From positions 1-5,271 of the forward strand of contig PXYR01000120.1 of NCBI GenBank assembly GCA_003023665.1: a stretch of 5,271 nt of DNA, read 5' to 3'. Shown here in pieces: positions 1 through 5,271 of this stretch (the first letter of the stretch is position 1; the number at the start of each line of letters is the position of its first letter). The position numbers were made by a program, and so were the translations under genes. The stretch is from Bacteroidota bacterium. Lineage in GTDB: Bacteria > Bacteroidota > Bacteroidia > Flavobacteriales > Schleiferiaceae. The notes under the pieces were generated by a model. It was not told where the DNA came from, did not search any database, and saw nothing but the letters and a program-made list of their open reading frames with translations.

Positions 1-627
1 TTTTGGAGCGTGACTTGCATTATTATCATTTTGAGAAACAGGCTTCAGGTTTCCCTCTAGAAGACCTTTTGCAGTCCTTAGAACTAAATCTGGGCCTAAT
101 GCCATTAACTCCGTGTATAATGTACCCGTGGTTGTACCAGGTTGAATATTCTGCTCAATCTGTAAAAGAGTTCCCCCGGTATCAATTTTATGGTCTAAGA
201 GAAATGTAGTTAAGCCCGATTTAGTCTCCCCATTAATTATTGCCCAGTGTATAGGAGCTGCTCCTCTGTACTTAGGTAATAATGAGCCGTGAAGATTAAA
301 TGTGCCAAACGGAGGTATTGACCATACCGCTTCCGGTAACATTCTAAAGGCAACGACTATGAATAGATCCGCATTCAAGGCTTTTAACGCTGCAATAAAT
401 TCATCATTTTTAAGATTGAGTGGTTGTAGCACATTCAAATCATGCTTACGAGCACATTTTTTAACCGCACTTTCCTTTAGGTTTCTTCCGCGACCCGCAG
501 GTTTGTCTGCAACCGTAACCACACCTACTATTTCGTACCCCTCTTTTATAAGAGCTTTTAAGGGTGGGACAGCGAATTCTGGAGTACCCATATAGACAAT
601 ACGTGGGTTGTTACTTTCTGAGCGCAT
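1..627 (-). CDS. fmt: Methionyl-tRNA formyltransferase, C-terminus cut by window edge
   Basis: Transfers a formyl group from 10-formyl-tetrahydrofolate to the methionine on initiator tRNA, in the cytoplasm, so that translation can start with fMet. I translated 209 codons from the ATG at 627; the frame stays open to base 1. Residues 10-19 read IVYMGTPEFA, the usual start of the formyltransferase Rossmann fold. The catalytic region FNLHGSLLPKYRGAAP spans residues 110-125. Asn111, His113 and Asp149 sit where E. coli Fmt has Asn106, His108 and Asp144, all with the same offset of five. The family is usually about 310-320 residues, so roughly the last 100 (the tRNA-binding OB-fold domain) lie outside the window. 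The start overlaps the end of recQ by 17 bp. The other in-frame ATG (Met13) would remove the first beta strand, so 627 is preferred. No Shine-Dalgarno sequence precedes it, as is common in Bacteroidota. Confidence 0.96.
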   Translation of the reverse strand, partial: MRSESNNPRIVYMGTPEFAVPPLKALIKEGYEIVGVVTVADKPAGRGRNLKESAVKKCARKHDLNVLQPLNLKNDEFIAALKALNADLFIVVAFRMLPEAVWSIPPFGTFNLHGSLLPKYRGAAPIHWAIINGETKSGLTTFLLDHKIDTGGTLLQIEQNIQPGTTTGTLYTELMALGPDLVLRTAKGLLEGNLKPVSQNDNNASHAPK

Positions 628-2404
628 CAGGGTTACAATTTAAATCAAACCAAATATCATCAAAAGAAAGGCCTTTGGACAACATTTTCTTTACAAGATG
701 TTCGTCCGGATAATAGTTTAATGTACAGGTACTGCAAGTACTGCATTTACCTTGGTTATCCTGACCAAAGTAGGCTGCAATAAGACTATTTAGGCAATTG
801 TCATTTTGAAGGAAGTCCAACATTGCAGCTGTACGTGTCCTCTTTGAAGAAATATAAGCATCCACAAAACTTTTAGGAAACTTCATGTGCTTATTCATAG
901 GGCGAGGTTCGGTGAGCACGATAGCACTATTGGATTTCTCTGGTAAATAGGTAATAAGCCCTTTGGTTGTTAATGAATTGAGTATCTCGTCAAATTCCTC
1001 AGGAGTTACTTGGGCCATAGCGGCAAATCGTTTTCTGTCTATTCTATTTGGAGTATCTACAGCATTTGGATATATCCTATAAAGAGCGGTGAGGATTTCT
1101 TTCCAATCGTAACGCAGATTTTCCCATTGAGACGGTCTAGTATGAAATTGTATCCGAGGTACACTTTGTTCACTTTCTATGAATTGCCAAAGCTTTCTAT
1201 GTTGAATCAGTTTAATGTAGGTAAGCAACGTAGGAATGGTGAGGTTCATTTTTTCGGCTAATTCCACAATTGAAAAATCTACTTTCAATCCCAGTCCTGC
1301 TCCAACAGCTATTTGGTGTTTACTGCAGAACATGCCATAAAAATCCTCTACGCCCTGAATATTTGGTAATTCTTCAATACTCTGGTTCAGTCGCTCAAAA
1401 TCTTGTTGGTTATACAATAAATACGTCTTGCTTTCTTCTCCATTTCTACCTGCTCTTCCGATTTCTTGGTAATATCCCTCCAGCGTATCAGGTACATCCC
1501 AATGTATTACCCAGCGTACATCACCTTTATCTATGCCCATTCCAAAAGCAGTGGTAGCAACCATTATTTTGATTTCATTACTCATCCAAGCATCATAATT
1601 ACTTTGCTTTAATGCTTGGTCAACTCCTGCATGATAGTAGCAACTGCTAAATCCTTCTTTGTTTAGCAAATTGCTTAGTTGTTCACAAGTCCTTCGCGTC
1701 TTTGCGTATACAATACCGGTGCCTTTAAGTTGATTTAGCAGTCTTAAAATCTGCTTCTCCTTATTTGGAGTAAATTTTCTATTGAGAATAAGGTTTTCTC
1801 TAAAGATGGAAGCCTCGAAGATTTTTGCATCAGGAATTCTTAACTCATTTAGAAGATCTTTTTTAACCCGTTTGGTCGCTGAAGCTGTTAGTGCGATAGT
1901 CGGGATTTCAGGAAGCAGCTCTTTAATCTTTTGAATGTTTAAGTAAGCTGGCCTAAAATCAAATCCCCATTGTGAGATACAATGGGCTTCATCTACAGCA
2001 AGCAGTGAAATGTCTGCATTGGATATATATTCTCTGAATAAAGGGTTACTTAAGCGCTCAGGAGCAATAAAAGCAAATTTGTATTTGCCATATCGTAAGT
2101 TTCTAAAAGCCTCATCAAGCTTGCGAACTGGATAGAATCCTTTAAAATGGTAGCTTTTAATCCCTCTTTGAACGAGTCCATTGTGTTGATCCTCCATTAA
2201 CGCAATAAGTGGACTAATTACTAAGGTAGTTCCAGGGTAAAGCATCCCGGGAACTTGATAGCACAAAGACTTTCCCCCTCCTGTAGGCATTAAACCTAAA
2301 GTGTCCTTTCCGGATAAGATGGATTGAATAATTGGTTCTTGAAGTCCACGAAAATCATCGTATCCCCAAAATTCCTTTAAAACAGCTTTTGCCTCAGTAA
2401 TCAT
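611..2404 (-). CDS. recQ: RecQ-family ATP-dependent DNA helicase, C-terminal zinc-site variant
   Basis: A superfamily 2, 3'-to-5' DNA helicase acting in recombination and repair of stalled forks. The 597 residues carry all expected motifs: motif 0 (residues 13-22, with Gln22), Walker A TGGGKS (41-46), SPLIAL (64-69), DEAH (138-141) followed by the aromatic-rich loop CISQWGFDFRP, TASAT (173-177), YHAGV (257-261), ATTAFGMGIDK (283-293) and QEIGRAGR (313-320) with arginine fingers. After the core comes about 200 residues with two winged-helix-like stretches (near 378-410 and 454-500). A four-cysteine zinc site (Cys537, 554, 557, 560) then lies near the C-terminus. In E. coli RecQ the zinc site follows the helicase core directly; here it comes after the winged-helix part. 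No HRDC domain is visible. From memory, this arrangement and a length near 630 residues are usual for Bacteroidota RecQ. The start ATG overlaps the upstream ATPase stop (ATGA), which suggests translational coupling. Confidence 0.96.
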   Translation of the reverse strand: MITEAKAVLKEFWGYDDFRGLQEPIIQSILSGKDTLGLMPTGGGKSLCYQVPGMLYPGTTLVISPLIALMEDQHNGLVQRGIKSYHFKGFYPVRKLDEAFRNLRYGKYKFAFIAPERLSNPLFREYISNADISLLAVDEAHCISQWGFDFRPAYLNIQKIKELLPEIPTIALTASATKRVKKDLLNELRIPDAKIFEASIFRENLILNRKFTPNKEKQILRLLNQLKGTGIVYAKTRRTCEQLSNLLNKEGFSSCYYHAGVDQALKQSNYDAWMSNEIKIMVATTAFGMGIDKGDVRWVIHWDVPDTLEGYYQEIGRAGRNGEESKTYLLYNQQDFERLNQSIEELPNIQGVEDFYGMFCSKHQIAVGAGLGLKVDFSIVELAEKMNLTIPTLLTYIKLIQHRKLWQFIESEQSVPRIQFHTRPSQWENLRYDWKEILTALYRIYPNAVDTPNRIDRKRFAAMAQVTPEEFDEILNSLTTKGLITYLPEKSNSAIVLTEPRPMNKHMKFPKSFVDAYISSKRTRTAAMLDFLQNDNCLNSLIAAYFGQDNQGKCSTCSTCTLNYYPDEHLVKKMLSKGLSFDDIWFDLNCNPDALRK

Positions 2405-2955
2405 AGCCTTTCCAAAATGAAGGCAACGCGTTGTTTTACGGGTATTTTAGGTACAATAATAAGTTCATACCCCATTTGTTCATATGCTTGAATAATGAAC
2501 TTTTCCACCTCAATACAATCTTCTAAGGTTTCCATACGCTCGCTATCTAAAGCATGAATCTCTGGCCATACCGGGAGAAGAAACACTTTGTCAAATCGGC
2601 GATTCTCCATGTCTTTGGTCCAATTATCCAAGGGTTGTACGTTGCCTTTTAAAAGGTAAGCATAGGAATCTAAAATCGTGCGGTCGTAAAAATTTTTAGT
2701 TTCTAACAATGCACTGTCGAACTGCTTATTGCGTAAATCCCATACTACTTGTGTAAACCCCATAAGATTCTTCCAGGGCAAAATATCGGTTCCATTTTCC
2801 AGACTATCACTTATAATTTCACGTGCTTGTTCGTGAAATACGGTATGTCCTAAGCCTTCTAATAATTGACTTACAGTGGTTTTTCCGGTTGCGGGTGCAC
2901 CCGTTAATACAATTCTCGTCGTTTTCAATGGGTATGAGATATCTTCGTAGAACAT
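2401..2955 (-). CDS. Small P-loop ATPase/kinase-like protein (AAA_28, COG3911 type), unknown substrate
   Basis: A 184-residue protein of the AAA_28 / 'predicted ATPase' group, whose fold resembles nucleotide and small-molecule kinases. Walker A is GAPATGKT at residues 19-26. A second motif, FYDRTILDSYAYL (89-101), has the Asp-Arg pair seen in nucleotide-kinase Walker B/substrate motifs. FLLPVWPEIHALDSERME (125-142) gives lid-like charged residues including Arg140. No substrate can be read from this, and I assign no reaction. It is the first gene of a leftward unit with recQ and fmt and overlaps recQ by 4 bp. The reading frame stays open to an ATG at 3024 (207 residues), but those 23 extra residues would run antisense through the signal peptide of the divergent gene and lie outside the fold, so ATG 2955 is chosen. 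A TTG at 2928 (giving MKTTRIVLTG) is also possible; see the promoter candidate. Confidence 0.85.
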   Translation of the reverse strand: MFYEDISYPLKTTRIVLTGAPATGKTTVSQLLEGLGHTVFHEQAREIISDSLENGTDILPWKNLMGFTQVVWDLRNKQFDSALLETKNFYDRTILDSYAYLLKGNVQPLDNWTKDMENRRFDKVFLLPVWPEIHALDSERMETLEDCIEVEKFIIQAYEQMGYELIIVPKIPVKQRVAFILERL

Positions 2956-2988
2956 CAAATGTACTTCTAATGGTTCGATTTTATCAAC
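2956..2988 (-). promoter_or_regulatory. Candidate Bacteroidota-type promoter for the ATPase-recQ-fmt unit
   Basis: Read on the minus strand, TACATTTG (2956-2963) matches the Bacteroidota -7 consensus TAnnTTTG exactly, and GTTG (2985-2988), one mismatch from the -33 TTTG, lies 21 bp upstream. It is the only full -7 match I found on this strand in about 150 bp. The problem is placement: the -7 box abuts the ATG at 2955, so transcription would begin inside the first codons and would favour the TTG start at 2928. It could be a chance match in AT-rich DNA. Confidence 0.3.
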
Positions 2989-4895
2989 TTGTATTTGCAC
3001 TACTTTTTCTGAGCTTATCCACATTTGGACAGTCTAAATCTGCCATTAATGCATTTCAAAAAGCCCAAGAGGCCTTTCGTTCAGGAGATGAATCAAAGGG
3101 TTGGAGGTATTTGGAGAAAAGCATGAAGAAAGGGCAAGAGGTATATTATCAGCCCTATATATATGCGGGTGATTTAAGCTTTCAAAACGGTCAATACGCT
3201 CAGTCAATACATTATTATGATCAGGCCATTAGTATAACGCCGTTGTCAACCATTTATCTTAAAAAAAGCATAGCATACAAGTACACGAATCAATGGGACT
3301 TGGCTATCAATGCGCTCCAGCTCTATTTGAAGAATGCAAGATTTTCTCAACAGCGGCGAAAAGAAGCAGAGCAGATGCTAATTGACCTACTTTTTACCAG
3401 AGATTCGTACGAACGATTTAATTCGGACACGTTTAACTACAACATCACAAAATTGAGTTTTTCCACAGACCAATTGGAGTATTTTCCCACCATTACTGGT
3501 GGCGATGAGCAACTTATTTATACACATAGACAAATTCTTGGAACACAATCTTCGGATGAAAACCTTTTTGAAGGAGTACTCGGAAGCCCTAGTGAATCTG
3601 GAAAACCACTACGAGGATATCTCAATTCTCCTCTTAATGAAGGTGCTTCAAGTATAAGTGCAGATGGTCAGTTTATGGTTTTGACTGTTTGTAATCGCCA
3701 AGAAGGTGCCGGAAGTTGTGATTTGTATTACAGCCATTGGAATGAGAATTTTGGATGGGAGCGACCAGAACCACTACCCGGAGAAATTAATACAGGGCGT
3801 TGGGAAAGTCAGCCCAGCTTAGGGCCGGACGGCCGGACCCTATACTTTGTTCGTGGAAGAAATTCAAAGTCGAATGATAAGGATATTTTCCTATCCATTA
3901 AAGATGAGCAGGGGAATTGGTCAAGGGGAACTAAATTACCAAACAGCATCAATAGCCCTTCTAGGGAAAGTTGTCCGTTCATTCATTTTGATGGCGTATC
4001 ACTATACTTTCTATCAGAGCGCAGTCCTTCTTTGGGAGGGTCTGATTACTTTAAATCCGTTCGAATCAATGATACAGCTTGGTCCGAACCCATCAACTTA
4101 GGTTTTCCTTTGAACAGTTTTGGTGAAGAGTTTAGTTTAGTTATTGATAAGAGCGGGACATTTGGTTACCTGTCATCCGAAAGAGGAAATAAGCTGATCC
4201 CTGATCAGCAAAAAATGTATGCGTTGGACTTGTATAGATTTGATTTACCAAAGCATCTGCAACCAGAAAAAAGATTTAATTACGACCTCTTAGTTGTGGA
4301 TAGCCTAACAGAAAGGCCTATTGGCATTGCTAAAGTGCAACTGTATAATGATAGTGGCGTTCAATTCTTTTCCGGGGAGAGTCATAAAAACTCTGGGATA
4401 GTTCGATTAATGACGGACGGATCATCTATTAGAATTACCGCTTACAAGAAGGGATATTTGCCTTACTCTAATAAGATATCTGCTCTGCAGCAGATTGCGA
4501 CACCTTTACATGGAACAAAAAGTCCGGCCAAAATCAAAATGGTTCCTGTTGCAATTGGAAAAAGCTTCTCTTTAAGAAACGTTTTATTTGATCTAGATAA
4601 AAGTTCATTGCTTCCTGAAAGTGAGAAGGAGTTAAGGTCCCTATTGATCACCCTAACGGATAATCCAAGTCTCATGGCAACAATTATTGGGCATACGGAC
4701 AATCAAGGCTCTAGAAAATACAACCAAGCCTTGAGCGAAGCTAGGGCTCAATCCGTATTGAATTGGCTTGTAGAAAACGGTATAGATGCTTCCAGGTTGT
4801 CTTTTGAAGGCCGCGGTATGGATGAGCCCGTAGCAAAAAATGATACGGAATGGGGTAGAGGATTAAATAGGAGAACAGAGGTTCAACTTCGCTAG
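2970..4895 (+). CDS. Exported TPR / beta-propeller / CRD / OmpA-C envelope protein, PorE-like architecture
   Basis: A 641-residue envelope protein expected to face the periplasm and hold onto peptidoglycan. Residues 1-20 form a signal peptide (MVRFYQ, hydrophobic core, STFG) with likely cleavage before Gln21; there is no lipobox Cys. Domains in order: TPR-type helices (about 24-140, e.g. YAQSIHYYDQAISITP at 76-91); five PD40/WD40-like blade motifs near 171-185, 227-240, 280-294, 334-349 and 387-402, matching a five-bladed propeller; a carboxypeptidase-regulatory-like beta domain (about 436-525); and an OmpA C-terminal domain (533-641) with GHTDNQGS at 574-581 and NRRTEV at 633-638. Asp577 and Arg592 are 15 apart, as are the diaminopimelate-binding Asp271 and Arg286 of Acinetobacter OmpA. 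This order is that of PorE, a type IX secretion component, but many Bacteroidota OmpA paralogues share it and no PorP/SprF gene is adjacent. The ATG at 2970 is chosen because it begins the signal peptide; the open frame upstream to 2823 lies inside the divergent gene. Confidence 0.92.
   Translation: MVRFYQLVFALLFLSLSTFGQSKSAINAFQKAQEAFRSGDESKGWRYLEKSMKKGQEVYYQPYIYAGDLSFQNGQYAQSIHYYDQAISITPLSTIYLKKSIAYKYTNQWDLAINALQLYLKNARFSQQRRKEAEQMLIDLLFTRDSYERFNSDTFNYNITKLSFSTDQLEYFPTITGGDEQLIYTHRQILGTQSSDENLFEGVLGSPSESGKPLRGYLNSPLNEGASSISADGQFMVLTVCNRQEGAGSCDLYYSHWNENFGWERPEPLPGEINTGRWESQPSLGPDGRTLYFVRGRNSKSNDKDIFLSIKDEQGNWSRGTKLPNSINSPSRESCPFIHFDGVSLYFLSERSPSLGGSDYFKSVRINDTAWSEPINLGFPLNSFGEEFSLVIDKSGTFGYLSSERGNKLIPDQQKMYALDLYRFDLPKHLQPEKRFNYDLLVVDSLTERPIGIAKVQLYNDSGVQFFSGESHKNSGIVRLMTDGSSIRITAYKKGYLPYSNKISALQQIATPLHGTKSPAKIKMVPVAIGKSFSLRNVLFDLDKSSLLPESEKELRSLLITLTDNPSLMATIIGHTDNQGSRKYNQALSEARAQSVLNWLVENGIDASRLSFEGRGMDEPVAKNDTEWGRGLNRRTEVQLR
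3823..3838. repeat. Tandem 8-bp direct repeat, GGCCGGAC twice
   Basis: Two exact, adjacent copies of GGCCGGAC (3823-3830 and 3831-3838) form a GC-rich island in otherwise AT-rich DNA. They lie in the third propeller blade of the OmpA-family gene and encode part of the conserved LGPDGRTLYF motif. Gain or loss of one copy would shift the reading frame. Two copies are few, and protein constraint can explain part of the match. Confidence 0.6.
4193..4209. repeat. Perfect inverted repeat, 7-bp stem and 3-nt loop, inside a gene
   Basis: GCTGATC (4193-4199) and GATCAGC (4203-4209) are perfect complements around the loop CCT. The hairpin sits in the OmpA-family gene between the last propeller blade and the CRD-like domain (residues about 408-414) and is followed on the plus strand by six A. 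It is not a terminator on the plus strand, since no T-tract follows. On the minus strand the T-tract precedes the stem. Confidence 0.6.
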
Positions 4896-5271
4896 ATTCC
4901 GTATTTATTTTTCCAAATTTCCTTTTGTTGAGCACTTATTTGCTTTTCCTTGGCGTTGGAAGATGCTATCCAAATTGCAGTGCCTTTAATGGCCTTTGGT
5001 AAGTATTCTTGCGCAACGAAGCCCTCGGAATAATCGTGAGGATATAGATAGTTTTTCCCGTGTCCAAATTCCTTTGCCATGGCGCTAGATGGATTGAGAA
5101 GATGGTCAGGTACTTCAAGATTTCCAGTCTTTTGAACCAGTTTTTGCGCTTTTCCCATGGCTGCATATGCGCTGTTGGATTTAGGCGAAGTCGCTAGGTA
5201 AATGGTGCATTGACTTAGGATTATTCTACTTTCCGGCCAACCTACGCGTTCAACGGCACTAAAGGTTTGGT
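4892..5271 (-). CDS. rarA: Replication-associated recombination protein RarA/MgsA, C-terminal part only
   Basis: RarA (MgsA, Mgs1/WRNIP1 family) is an AAA+ clamp-loader-like ATPase that acts at stalled replication forks. The frame is open from the right edge to a TAG at 4892-4894, giving 125 visible residues; a full protein is usually about 420-450, so the whole ATPase domain lies outside the window. The visible part is the family's C-terminal tetramerisation region: GWPESRIILSQCTIYLATSPKSNSAY, in two pieces from about 5244 to 5165, then VPDHLLNPSSAMAKEFGHGKNYLYPHD and FVAQEYLP. These match the usual 'G.PEA.i.LaqatiyLA.aPKSNsaY', 'vP.hLrna..klmke.GyG..Y.Y.Hd' and 'f..q.ylP' pattern of the family. 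The ATG at 5158 is internal and not the gene start. The stop codon shares CTAG (4892-4895) with that of the convergent OmpA-family gene, leaving no spacer and no visible terminator. Confidence 0.93.
   Translation of the reverse strand, partial: QTFSAVERVGWPESRIILSQCTIYLATSPKSNSAYAAMGKAQKLVQKTGNLEVPDHLLNPSSAMAKEFGHGKNYLYPHDYSEGFVAQEYLPKAIKGTAIWIASSNAKEKQISAQQKEIWKNKYGI

Noticed and set aside
302..595. 97-codon open frame on the plus strand
   Set aside because: It is antisense to fmt, whose translation there is unmistakable, and its own protein has no recognisable pattern.
1010..1557. Two open frames of 83 and 95 codons on the plus strand
   Set aside because: Both are antisense to the conserved RecQ coding region and look like shadows.
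2645..2656. 12-bp palindrome CCTTTTAAAAGG
   Set aside because: It has no loop, lies inside the ATPase coding sequence (LLKG) and has no second copy or flanking signal; probably chance in AT-rich DNA.
2940..2947. TATCTTCG as a plus-strand -7 promoter box for the OmpA-family gene
   Set aside because: It has one mismatch to TAnnTTTG and no TTTG-like -33 element at the right distance, which is too weak to annotate.
2823..2969. 49-residue N-terminal extension of the OmpA-family protein
   Set aside because: The frame is open but runs antisense through the Walker A region of the divergent ATPase, and a clean signal peptide begins at the internal ATG 2970.
2956..3024. 23-residue N-terminal extension of the ATPase
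   Set aside because: It is antisense to the signal-peptide codons of the divergent gene and adds nothing recognisable before the first beta strand.
4741..4935. 64-codon open frame on the minus strand across the convergent junction
   Set aside because: It overlaps the OmpA C-terminal domain and the rarA end in a wrong frame; no protein family is recognisable.
4966..5166. 66-codon open frame on the minus strand
   Set aside because: It is a shifted-frame shadow of the rarA C-terminus.

Overview
The window is a gene-dense chromosomal segment with no free intergenic space beyond a 14-bp divergent gap. It most likely comes from a member of the Bacteroidota (Flavobacteriia/Cytophagia-like). This rests on protein types: a short RecQ with its zinc site at the C-terminal end, an Fmt with the 'VVAFRMLPE' style of core, a TPR/beta-propeller/OmpA envelope protein with a '...FGQ' signal-peptide end, AT-rich DNA, and starts without Shine-Dalgarno sequences. 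The genus cannot be read from the sequence.

Layout, left to right: (1) 1-627, minus strand, methionyl-tRNA formyltransferase (fmt), C-terminal part cut by the window edge. (2) 611-2404, minus, RecQ-family DNA helicase, overlapping fmt by 17 bp. (3) 2401-2955, minus, a small P-loop ATPase/kinase-like protein (AAA_28/COG3911 type), overlapping recQ by 4 bp (ATGA). These three form one leftward unit read in the order ATPase, recQ, fmt. (4) 2970-4895, plus, a 641-residue exported protein with TPR, five-bladed propeller, carboxypeptidase-regulatory-like and OmpA peptidoglycan-binding domains, the architecture known from the type IX secretion protein PorE. Its start lies 14 bp from the divergent ATPase start. 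(5) 4892-5271, minus, the C-terminal part of RarA/MgsA, a replication-fork-associated AAA+ ATPase. It converges on the OmpA-family gene, and the two stop codons share the palindrome CTAG.

Functionally, the leftward unit joins genome maintenance (RecQ), translation initiation (Fmt) and an ATPase of unknown substrate through overlapping reading frames. RarA is a second fork/recombination factor but belongs to a separate transcription unit. The OmpA-family protein is a periplasmic/outer-membrane anchoring protein wedged between them. No RNA gene, mobile element, CRISPR array or clear terminator was seen. I did not find a clearly new biological system. The items most worth a second look are the displaced RecQ zinc site, the PorE-like protein, and the extremely compact divergent and convergent gene junctions.
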